From Bacteroidales bacterium (GTDB lineage: Bacteria > Bacteroidota > Bacteroidia > Bacteroidales > UBA932): 5,678 bases of DNA. Under the pieces are notes generated by a model. The model ran no database searches and was not told where the DNA came from. It was given only the letters and a program-made list of their open reading frames with translations. Where the stretch lies: the NCBI GenBank assembly GCA_016283985.1, contig JAEENZ010000065.1, positions 1 through 5,678 of the forward strand, given 5' to 3'. Both the position numbers and the translations under genes were made by a program. Position 1 is the stretch's first letter. Each line of letters opens with the position of its first letter. Shown here piece after piece: positions 1 through 5,671 of the stretch.

Positions 1-550
1 AGGCCTTCACCATGTCGGGATTCATCAGGTCTACCCAAGAAGTACCGTTGAACCACGGCTGCCCCAAAGGATCTACATGGCTGATATATAGATATTTACC
101 GTCGTCCAGTAGGATTTCGTCGGGGGCTTCTACCGTTGTTCCCGCTGGCACCCGCACCAGCGTACGGGCGCGGAAGGATTCATCCTGCTTAGGCACTATG
201 CCCCCTGCGAATCCGCTCGGCCATTTGTCTTCGTCGTAAAACCAGGCCTCAAGTCCCAGCTTCCGGCATTCGTCCACCCCCACCCTCATCATCTCGAACC
301 ACTCTTCCGACAGGTAGGGGGTGAGAAGGCCCGGACGGCTGTGAAAGAAGGCCCCGCCGAACCCGCCCTCCTTGAAGAGGGCCAGCTGCCGGCGCATCTC
401 ATCTGCTTGCAGGCTGTCATTCAGCGACCAGAAGGTCATGGACCGGTACGTGGCAGCCGGATGCCTGAATTCCTTCAGGTCAAAGCGGTCGCCCGCCTGC
501 CGGCATCCCGCCGCAAGCAGTAGTAATCCTATTATTATCAGCCGTTTCAC
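1..550 (-). CDS. Lipoprotein glycoside hydrolase, GH106-like N-terminus (partial)
   Basis: The first 183 residues are present; the gene continues past the left edge. The start is a GTG at 550-548. An in-frame TAG lies directly before it, so no earlier start is possible. Residues 1-16 form a lipoprotein signal: Lys-Arg, a run of Ile/Leu, then Ala-Ala-Gly-Cys, with Cys16 the likely lipidated residue. The mature protein should be anchored in the periplasm or outer membrane. Residues about 35-117 resemble the start of the TIM-barrel of large glycoside hydrolases near GH106 (alpha-L-rhamnosidase type) and related uncharacterised Bacteroidota enzymes: an FWSLND segment, a GGFGGAFFHSRPG segment, then EAWFYDEDKWPSGFAGG. 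Such proteins are usually 800-1100 aa, so the catalytic acids probably lie outside the window. The substrate cannot be read from this part. It lies 100 bases downstream of the Hdr-like operon, shares no visible function with it, and shows no clear promoter of its own. Confidence 0.72.
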   Translation of the reverse strand, partial: MKRLIIIGLLLLAAGCRQAGDRFDLKEFRHPAATYRSMTFWSLNDSLQADEMRRQLALFKEGGFGGAFFHSRPGLLTPYLSEEWFEMMRVGVDECRKLGLEAWFYDEDKWPSGFAGGIVPKQDESFRARTLVRVPAGTTVEAPDEILLDDGKYLYISHVDPLGQPWFNGTSWVDLMNPDMVKA

Positions 551-584
551 CTATCTTGTTGATTATCAGCCTTTTCCATACTTT

Positions 585-608
585 CCTCTGGTACATTTGC
601 ACCAGAGG
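585..608 (-). terminator. Strong intergenic hairpin, possible operon terminator or operator
   Basis: Two perfect 8-base arms, CCTCTGGT (585-592) and ACCAGAGG (601-608), flank an 8-base spacer. One more G-C and one G-U pair are possible inside the spacer, leaving a loop of about 4 bases. It lies 43 bases after the stop of the membrane HdrD-like gene and 35 bases before the lipoprotein start. No T-run follows on either strand, so it is not a textbook intrinsic terminator. It could end the operon transcript, stabilise its 3' end, or be a protein-binding site for the lipoprotein gene. The rest of the 551-650 gap shows nothing else I can support. Confidence 0.45.
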
Positions 609-650
609 CATTACAATAACACCCTGTAAATCAGGCAGATAGCCGAAACG

Positions 651-2459
651 CTATTTGGCAGCGTCGTCTATCGCCTGGGAGATATCCAATACCGGCCGGT
701 CAGCGTAGGCCGAGTAGGTAGCCTGGCACAGCGGGCAGGCGGTCACGATGGTATCCGGATCCGCCACGGTGAGGTTGCGGAGAGAATTCAAAGTGATATC
801 CTTCCGCTTCTCGTAGTTCAGCGACAGGCTGCCGAGCGATCCGCCGCAGCAGATGCTCGCCTCGCGGTTCTGCGCGGCCTCCACCAGATTGCCCACAGCG
901 GACAGCGCCGAGCGCGGCGGATTATAGATGCCGCAGCCGCGGCCCAGCTCGCAAGGATCGTGGTAAGCCAACTTCAGAGCATCATCTTTCTGAACCTTAA
1001 GTCGCTGGGAATGAATCAGTTCGTCAAAGAACACGCTGTGGTGTACGACGTATTTTCCGGGCAGTTTGTAATTCTCTTTGAATATACGGTAGCAGATCGG
1101 GCAACTCAGCAGGAGCACATCGCAGCCGGAGCCCATGATGATCTCGGTGTTCTTGCGTATCATCTCGCGGGCCTGCTCCCGGCGCCCGGCCAGCATCATC
1201 GGCCTGCCGCAACAGAGTCCGCCATCGGCATCCATCATCGTCCACGAAACCCCGGCCTTGTCCAGGATGGAAGTGGTGGCCTTGCGTATGCCAGGCGTGA
1301 GGTGGGTCATGCAGCCGGCGAAATACAAAACATGCGCGGAACCCAGTTTGTCCAGCACCGCCTCAGGCGAAAGCTTGGAATAGTGGGGATTGATGCCGTA
1401 TTTGCGCATGGAACGCTGCGCCAGGCGCATCTGAGGCCCGTCGACCTCCACCTGGCACACCGTGGTGCACTTGCCGCACATCAGGCACTTGTCGCTTATT
1501 TCCTCGATGCGCTTCTCGTTGCCGCGCCTCAACTGACGGTTCAGATACACCGTGCAATCTTTCAGATTCTCTTTCTTCACGCTCATCGGGCAGGCGTCTA
1601 TGCATACGCCGCAACCCGGGCAGGAGTAGAACTGCACGCGGGCATAGCCTTTTCGCGGATGCAGCACATGAAGCCCGGCATTCCGCAGGGGAATCAGCAG
1701 CATTTCCGCAGGGATGTGCATGTAGCGGGTAAAGGGCAGCACGCACATGAACACACCCAGCACTATGGAGTAGGCCCACCAGGTGGGCATGTAATTAAGT
1801 TCGTTGCCAAAGAACTGGCGGAACATCCAGTTCATGGGTATGGTAAGGAAACTCCCCCCGCTGATGTGGGCGGTGAAGCTTTCGGACAGGAGGCGCAGCG
1901 GGAAGATGGCCCATAGGGAATACAGCCCCACCCTGTCCAGAAGGCTGGGACGAGTGGTGCGCCTCATTCCAAACCACAGCGAGCGCACACGCTTGATTAT
2001 GGCCAGGGTTATGCCGCTCAGGATAACCAGAAGGAACAGGTCCATCAGGAAAAACAGCACTGCCCCCTGTATGGTGCTCTCCCCTTCCGCCACAAAGAAA
2101 TTGAAGAAGATGGGATAATAGAAGAGACGTATCCTGTGAGGCAGGAAGAGCATTACTTCTATATGCCCCAGCAGGATTATCATGAACCATCCAAAGGCAA
2201 TGCTGGAGTGCATGTAGCCCAGCATGCGGTTTCGTTTCCAGAGCTTGACGTGAAGCAGGCAGTTCAGGAAGATATCCTTCACATTCTTCCAGGCAGTAGC
2301 CGGAGTAACCAGCGAGATCAGGAACTTGCGCCTGTCTTCCCTGGGCAGCTGAACCAGGATACGGATGGCCCCGTACAGGCAGTAGCCAAGCACAAATATC
2401 ATCCCGAAAAGGAACGGGAGCACGAAAGGATGGAAACCGGTTGCAAATCTCTCGGTCAT
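651..2459 (-). CDS. Membrane-bound HdrE-HdrD-like fusion: heme-b domain, two 4Fe-4S sites, two CCG domains
   Basis: This 602-aa protein has three parts. Residues 1-260 carry about four to five membrane segments (near 13-35, 82-105, 131-156, 226-248, perhaps 178-194), like NarI, DsrM and HdrE. Possible heme ligands are His84, His99, His198 and His248. Residues 270-340 carry two 4Fe-4S motifs: Cys280/283/286/290 and Cys325/328/331/335. Residues 378-580 carry two complete CCG domains: Cys383, Cys416-417, Cys453/456 and Cys503, Cys537-538, Cys575/578, the pattern that binds noncubane 4Fe-4S clusters in HdrB/HdrD. The layout matches HdrED or DsrM-DsrK joined in one chain, and membrane Fe-S oxidoreductases such as EtfAB:menaquinone oxidoreductase. 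The likely role is electron transfer between menaquinone in the membrane and a cytoplasmic partner; the neighbours suggest the HdrABC-like proteins rather than EtfAB, which is not in the window. Its ATG overlaps the stop of the preceding gene by 4 bases. Confidence 0.88.
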   Translation of the reverse strand: MTERFATGFHPFVLPFLFGMIFVLGYCLYGAIRILVQLPREDRRKFLISLVTPATAWKNVKDIFLNCLLHVKLWKRNRMLGYMHSSIAFGWFMIILLGHIEVMLFLPHRIRLFYYPIFFNFFVAEGESTIQGAVLFFLMDLFLLVILSGITLAIIKRVRSLWFGMRRTTRPSLLDRVGLYSLWAIFPLRLLSESFTAHISGGSFLTIPMNWMFRQFFGNELNYMPTWWAYSIVLGVFMCVLPFTRYMHIPAEMLLIPLRNAGLHVLHPRKGYARVQFYSCPGCGVCIDACPMSVKKENLKDCTVYLNRQLRRGNEKRIEEISDKCLMCGKCTTVCQVEVDGPQMRLAQRSMRKYGINPHYSKLSPEAVLDKLGSAHVLYFAGCMTHLTPGIRKATTSILDKAGVSWTMMDADGGLCCGRPMMLAGRREQAREMIRKNTEIIMGSGCDVLLLSCPICYRIFKENYKLPGKYVVHHSVFFDELIHSQRLKVQKDDALKLAYHDPCELGRGCGIYNPPRSALSAVGNLVEAAQNREASICCGGSLGSLSLNYEKRKDITLNSLRNLTVADPDTIVTACPLCQATYSAYADRPVLDISQAIDDAAK

Positions 2460-2794
2460 AGGCTGCCCTCCACGTTTTCGTATAGCCTGCTAACGGTAAG
2501 GATCACCCTGCGGGTATTGATGCCGCGGGGGCATACCATGGTGCATTTGCCGCAGAGCATGCAATGCGAGAGCATCTGCTCCACCTCACGGTTACGGCCT
2601 CGCTGAAGGTCCAGCAGAAGCTTACGTACGCTCATTCCGGAATAGCCGGATGCGGTGCAGGTGGCGCTGCAACTACCACACGCCATGCATGTAGACGCCG
2701 TAGGCTCTATGCGGCACAATTTGGCGTAGAGCGACTGATCGAGCTTGTCGAGCTCGATCGCGGAACTGGGATTGAGTCCGAATCCGAAATCCAT
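2456..2794 (-). CDS. Small HdrC-like di-cluster [4Fe-4S] ferredoxin subunit
   Basis: This is a 112-aa soluble protein with two CxxCxxCxxxC motifs: Cys36/39/42/46 and Cys78/81/84/88, the second followed by Pro. The region between the motifs, with a conserved-looking SVRKLL helix, has the spacing seen in HdrC proteins, and there is little else beyond this core. It should pass electrons between the HdrA-like flavoprotein and a CCG protein, most simply the membrane protein encoded next. I chose the ATG at 2794, which shares one base with the hdrA stop (TGATG). A GTG one codon earlier (2797) would give 113 aa and a 4-base overlap and cannot be excluded. It is the second HdrC-like gene of the operon and lacks the long C-terminal extension of the first. 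Confidence 0.85.
   Translation of the reverse strand: MDFGFGLNPSSAIELDKLDQSLYAKLCRIEPTASTCMACGSCSATCTASGYSGMSVRKLLLDLQRGRNREVEQMLSHCMLCGKCTMVCPRGINTRRVILTVSRLYENVEGSL
2467..2471 (-). promoter_or_regulatory. Shine-Dalgarno-like GGAGG before the membrane HdrED-like gene
   Basis: GGAGG on the minus strand lies 7 bases before the ATG at 2459, inside the end of the small HdrC-like gene, where it encodes part of Val-Glu-Gly. The following ATG overlaps the upstream stop by 4 bases, so the site could help re-initiation after the upstream gene is translated. It supports the chosen start. Confidence 0.5.
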
Positions 2795-3813
2795 CACTTT
2801 CCGCCTTTAAGATAATTATACACGTTCAGGGCTGCACTGCGGGCCTCTGCTATCGTCTCCGGTATGGTCTTGGGGCCTGTGCATGTGCCCGCGAAGAAGA
2901 TTCCGTCCCGGTCGGACTGGGTGATGGAAGCGATATTGTCCCGGCTGCGGAAGAATCCGTCGTCGTCCACTGGCAGTTGTACCGCCTTGAGCAGAGCCTG
3001 GTTCTCACGGTTGCACACTATCCCCGCCATCAGCACCAGCAGGTCCAGCCTGACCTTCACCGGCTTGCCCACGAGGGTATCCTCCGCCTTCACCAGCACC
3101 TGGCCGTCGATGGTCTCGGACACCTCGGAGACGCGTCCGCGGATGAAGTGGATGCCGTAGTCGCGCTGGGCGTTGATGTAGAAATCTTCGTATTTCTTAC
3201 CGAAGAGGCGGAGGTCCATGTAGAAGCAGTAGATCTCCGCGTTCGGGAACTTCTCTTTCAGTTCGATGGCCTGCTTGATGGCGGTGATGCAGCAGACCTT
3301 GGAGCACTGGGTATTGCCGGCCTTGACATCCCTGGAGCCCACGCAGTGCACGAATCCTATGGCGGATGGTTTCTCAGGGACGCGCTCATCACTGCCGGTG
3401 TTGAACCAGGCTTCCAGATCCCTGTTGGTAATCACGTGGTCATAGACCCCGTAGCCATACTCTTCCTTCTTCTCCGCCTCAAAAAGTTTGAATCCGGTGG
3501 CGAAAATTACAGCCTTGCAGGGCATCGCGCGGCCGTTGCTCAGCACTACGGAATACCCTTTCTGAAGGCGGTTGATGGAAGCTATTTCCGTCTCAAGAAA
3601 AACTTCGACATCCTTCAGTTCCTCTTTATATGGTGCAAGCAGCTTACTTGCGGGCACGACATCCGGGAAAAGATTATTCCACTGGGCCACATGGCCTCCA
3701 AGGGCGCTGCTCTTCTCGACGATCACGGGTTTCAGGCCAAGGGCCTTGAGCTGCCTGGCAGCTTCCATTCCGGCGATGCCGCCTCCGACTATCAAGACAG
3801 GATTATTGTTCAT
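2794..3813 (-). CDS. hdrA: Short HdrA-like FAD/[4Fe-4S] oxidoreductase subunit
   Basis: This 339-aa flavoprotein resembles the FAD core of heterodisulfide reductase subunit A. A Rossmann dinucleotide motif lies at residues 10-15 (GGGIAG), with Glu33 placed to bind the FAD ribose. The HdrA cluster motif is present: Cys157 in HCVGSRD, then Cys170, Cys174 and Cys175 in QCSKVCC, followed by Lys180 in AIKQ, matching the lysine near the flavin in methanogen HdrA. FFAGTCTGPKTIPET (306-320) is the second FAD motif of the family. Methanogen HdrA is near 650 aa; this protein lacks the N-terminal Fe-S domain, the thioredoxin-reductase-like insert and the C-terminal ferredoxin domains. It is close in size to sHdrA and somewhat shorter than QmoA. 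Without ferredoxin domains it has no built-in exit for flavin bifurcation, so a simple electron-relay hub is the safer inference. It starts 1 base after the hdrB stop. Its physiological donor is unknown. Confidence 0.9.
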   Translation of the reverse strand: MNNNPVLIVGGGIAGMEAARQLKALGLKPVIVEKSSALGGHVAQWNNLFPDVVPASKLLAPYKEELKDVEVFLETEIASINRLQKGYSVVLSNGRAMPCKAVIFATGFKLFEAEKKEEYGYGVYDHVITNRDLEAWFNTGSDERVPEKPSAIGFVHCVGSRDVKAGNTQCSKVCCITAIKQAIELKEKFPNAEIYCFYMDLRLFGKKYEDFYINAQRDYGIHFIRGRVSEVSETIDGQVLVKAEDTLVGKPVKVRLDLLVLMAGIVCNRENQALLKAVQLPVDDDGFFRSRDNIASITQSDRDGIFFAGTCTGPKTIPETIAEARSAALNVYNYLKGGK

Positions 3814-3814
3814 A

Positions 3815-4885
3815 TCAGCAACATTTGAGGACCGAAGGCAGTCCGGGTTTCTTGAGTTCTTTTTCGTTCAGGCCGAGATACTTCTTCGAAGGGTCGTAAG
3901 GCACTCCCATCTTATCCAGAAGAGGTTCAGGGCCTACCTGATGAATCTGCAGGCCGAGGTCCCATGGATCCACGCCTAACACCAGGCCGGCCAGTTCTTC
4001 ATATGTGAACACGGGAATACCGTTTCCGTTCTCGCCATAGGTCTTTCCGGTCTGTTCGGAAATCACATACTGCCAGCGGTCCAGGAAGAAGGGACATCCG
4101 GGGCAGTTGGTGATTATTGCATCCGGATGGTAGGGTTCCATCGATTCGAATTTCTTGTGGGTGTTCGACACGGAGTACCCGCGGTTGGCCTTCACCAGAT
4201 ACTGGCGGAAACCGAAGCCGCAGCAGTGCCGGCGTTCGGGATAATCTATCACCTTCCCTCCCCAGGCCTCAGCCATTCCGCTCAGCACGCAGGGGTATTC
4301 GGCACCGCCGACTCCCTTGTGGGGGAACATCTTGGAATAGTGGCAGCCTATGTGCTCAACTATCCTCAGCGGCTCGCCGGTTTCTTTGTTAACCAGCTGA
4401 TATTTAGCGCGTTCCGCAATTTCTTCGCGGAACTTGTAGACCAGGTCGCTCGCGTGTGCGACATATTCCGGCTTTTCGAACTCCCTGCGGCAGGCCTTCC
4501 AGAGCTTTTCGCGTATGCGGGCCTCGAGCTCGGGGAATTCCCTCCAGGTTTCGAGTATCTCGGTATAGTTGCCAAAGGATGTGATGCAACTCGTGACCAG
4601 ATTCTTGTAGCCGGCCTCTGTCATCAGCGCAAACTGACGGGCGACTATGGTCATCGCTGTCTCCTGAGGGATAGTGTCCGCGTGATAGGCTATGCCCCCG
4701 CAGGTGGTATGATGCTTTGTTTCGTAGATATCCCGCCCTAGCATGTCCCTGCATATCTTCAGGAAGTAATGCTCCGAAGCCGGGAAGAAACTCTGTCTTA
4801 TGCAGCTGCGCACATAGAACCAGTGGTTGTCCGGAATCTCTTTCTGGTAATCGGACCAGATTTTCTGCTTTCCCTGATAGATCAT
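3815..4885 (-). CDS. hdrB: HdrB-like CCG-domain subunit with a degenerate first motif
   Basis: This 356-aa protein is soluble and related to HdrB, the subunit that carries two noncubane [4Fe-4S] clusters in methanogen heterodisulfide reductase. The second CCG domain is complete: Cys181 (IGCHYSK), Cys221-Cys222-Gly223, and Cys261/Cys264 (NCPGCP). The first domain keeps Cys28, but the Cys-Cys-Gly is Thr61-Cys62-Gly63 and the CxxC is Cys100-Ile-Thr-Ser103. It therefore probably binds one standard cluster and at most an altered or absent second. Compared with HdrB of about 290-300 aa it has a C-terminal extension of roughly 60 residues ending in Lys-Cys-Cys. The start ATG overlaps the hdrC stop by 4 bases (ATGA) and is preceded by GGAGG at 4893-4897. 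With HdrC and HdrA it should form the soluble part of the complex. The substrate is unknown; a CoB-CoM disulfide is unlikely in this setting. Confidence 0.88.
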   Translation of the reverse strand: MIYQGKQKIWSDYQKEIPDNHWFYVRSCIRQSFFPASEHYFLKICRDMLGRDIYETKHHTTCGGIAYHADTIPQETAMTIVARQFALMTEAGYKNLVTSCITSFGNYTEILETWREFPELEARIREKLWKACRREFEKPEYVAHASDLVYKFREEIAERAKYQLVNKETGEPLRIVEHIGCHYSKMFPHKGVGGAEYPCVLSGMAEAWGGKVIDYPERRHCCGFGFRQYLVKANRGYSVSNTHKKFESMEPYHPDAIITNCPGCPFFLDRWQYVISEQTGKTYGENGNGIPVFTYEELAGLVLGVDPWDLGLQIHQVGPEPLLDKMGVPYDPSKKYLGLNEKELKKPGLPSVLKCC

Positions 4886-5592
4886 AGCGCACCCTCCTCG
4901 TTATTGAAATGCCCCCTGGAGCAATGCTCGAAGGTGTATTTGGTGTATTCTTCCATCGTCATCCCCATCTCTTCCGCCTTTTTGCGGGAGCACTCCTCCA
5001 CAAGATTGATGCGCTCGGTGGCGCCGGTCTCGTCGAAGATGGCCTGGAGTTCGTCCAGATCTTCCTGAGGGATTGCCCTCAACGCGCCCTCACCCTGGCG
5101 GCCAAGGTTTGCACCCAGGCGGTCATAAACATCCTGCTGATTGTTCAGCACCCACTCGAAAACCGGCCCGGATTCGGGATGGTCTTCATATTTATAGGTG
5201 GAAGGATGTACGCAGTATCCCAGCTTCAACACATTGGTTGTCAGCACTTTGGTGAGAGGATAAAGCTGGCGTCCCTTCTCCGATTCGGTGAAATAACCAA
5301 GTTTGGTGGAGAGGTTGCGAAGTGCCATCACAACCAGGCCTGCCCCGTTCTTGCGGGGGCAGCGAGTGACGCAGGACATGCATTCTCCGCAATACCATAT
5401 GGTCTCGCTTTTGAGAAGTTCCAGTATTCCTTCTTCGTCCTTACGCTGGACGGTGTCCACGATTTTTCGCGGATCATATTTATAGAACTCCGCCGCAGGA
5501 CAGATGGCTGTGCAAGTGCCGCAGTTGATGCAGGTCTTGAGCCCTTCCTTGAAACGGTAGTCTTTGGTAAGTTCGTCGTACAGTTTACCCAT
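4882..5592 (-). CDS. hdrC: HdrC-like di-cluster [4Fe-4S] subunit with long C-terminal extension
   Basis: This is the first gene of the operon and encodes 236 aa with no signal peptide or membrane segment. Two 4Fe-4S motifs are clear: Cys21/24/27/31 (CINCGTC...CP) and Cys68/71/74/78 (CGECMSC...CP), spaced as in HdrC. The known role of HdrC is to carry electrons from the HdrA flavin to HdrB, and the order hdrC-hdrB-hdrA fits that. The protein is longer than methanogen HdrC (about 190 aa): residues 100-236 contain an acidic, probably helical region (about 150-222) with two isolated cysteines (201, 224) and no motif I recognise. The ATG at 5592 is 18 bases downstream of an exact Bacteroidota-type -7 box. 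No Shine-Dalgarno is seen; the leader is A-rich, as usual in that phylum. Function beyond electron transfer cannot be read. Confidence 0.87.
   Translation of the reverse strand: MGKLYDELTKDYRFKEGLKTCINCGTCTAICPAAEFYKYDPRKIVDTVQRKDEEGILELLKSETIWYCGECMSCVTRCPRKNGAGLVVMALRNLSTKLGYFTESEKGRQLYPLTKVLTTNVLKLGYCVHPSTYKYEDHPESGPVFEWVLNNQQDVYDRLGANLGRQGEGALRAIPQEDLDELQAIFDETGATERINLVEECSRKKAEEMGMTMEEYTKYTFEHCSRGHFNNEEGAL
4893..4897 (-). promoter_or_regulatory. Shine-Dalgarno-like GGAGG before hdrB
   Basis: GGAGG on the minus strand lies 7 bases before the ATG at 4885, within the end of hdrC, where it encodes part of Glu-Glu-Gly. It has the same spacing as the site before the last gene of the operon, and it supports the ATGA-overlapping start. 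The first gene of the operon has no such site. Confidence 0.5.
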
Positions 5593-5602
5593 CGTTCAGG
5601 TT

Positions 5603-5619
5603 TTATCTTTCAAAGATAA
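5603..5619. promoter_or_regulatory. Perfect palindrome 1, TTATC-N7-GATAA, candidate operator
   Basis: TTATCTTT (5603-5610), a central C, and AAAGATAA (5612-5619) form a perfect 17-base inverted repeat. It covers the -7 box of the leftward promoter and the -33 element of the rightward one. A protein bound here could silence both. It shares the frame TTATC-N7-GATAA with the palindrome at 5651-5669. Part of the symmetry could simply come from the promoter sequence itself. Confidence 0.5.
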
Positions 5620-5638
5620 GAAAAAAATGCTACCTTTA
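5608..5638 (+). promoter_or_regulatory. Probable rightward Bacteroidota-type promoter for the divergent gene
   Basis: On the plus strand, TTTC (5608-5611) is followed after 19 bases by TACCTTTA (5631-5638). Each element differs from the consensus TTTG-N19-21-TAnnTTTG at one base. A run of seven A (5621-5627) lies in the spacer. A start near 5645 would leave a leader of about 27 bases before the ATG at 5672. The -33 element overlaps the -7 box of the opposite promoter. Confidence 0.55.
5611..5618 (-). promoter_or_regulatory. Probable -7 box of the leftward Hdr-like operon promoter
   Basis: On the minus strand this reads TATCTTTG, an exact match to the Bacteroidota -7 consensus TAnnTTTG. The -33 region is weak: only a TTGC-like sequence about 21 bases upstream (around 5640-5643). 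Transcription would begin a few bases after the box, giving a leader of about 10-15 bases before the ATG at 5592. The box lies inside the palindrome at 5603-5619, so binding there should affect operon expression. Confidence 0.6.
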
Positions 5639-5650
5639 CGCAAGATTCCA

Positions 5651-5669
5651 CTTATCAAGGATTGATAAG
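5651..5669. promoter_or_regulatory. Perfect palindrome 2, TTATC-N7-GATAA, candidate operator
   Basis: CTTATCAA (5651-5658), spacer GGA, and TTGATAAG (5662-5669) form a perfect inverted repeat. It lies between the predicted rightward transcription start and the ATG at 5672, a common place for an operator; as RNA it could also form a small hairpin just before the start codon. The inner 17 bases match the pattern of palindrome 1, with centres 49 bases apart (5611 and 5660). Confidence 0.5.
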
Positions 5670-5671
5670 AT

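Noticed and set aside
534..571. 10-base direct repeat ATTATCAGCC (534-543 and 562-571) and 9-base palindrome TGATTATCA (560-568)
   Set aside because: Both are short and AT-rich around the lipoprotein start and could easily arise by chance. They do not match the TTATC-N7-GATAA pattern.
341..629. Short plus-strand open frames near the lipoprotein gene
   Set aside because: They overlap the lipoprotein start and hairpin on the opposite strand and have no domain or promoter support.
960..1916. Long open frame (318 codons) on the plus strand
   Set aside because: It lies wholly antisense to the membrane HdrED-like gene, whose cysteine motifs are clear. Its translation is low-complexity, rich in His, Ala and Gly, with no recognisable domain.
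2977..3828. Open frame of 283 codons on the plus strand
   Set aside because: It is antisense to the HdrA-like gene, which has clear FAD and cluster motifs. It looks like a high-GC codon shadow.
651..5592. True CoB-CoM heterodisulfide reductase of methanogenesis
   Set aside because: The HdrA-like protein is short, one CCG motif of HdrB is degenerate, and promoters and neighbours look bacterial. The name describes homology, not activity.
4909..5619. Open frame of 236 codons on the plus strand
   Set aside because: It is antisense to the HdrC-like gene and would start inside that gene; no motif supports it.
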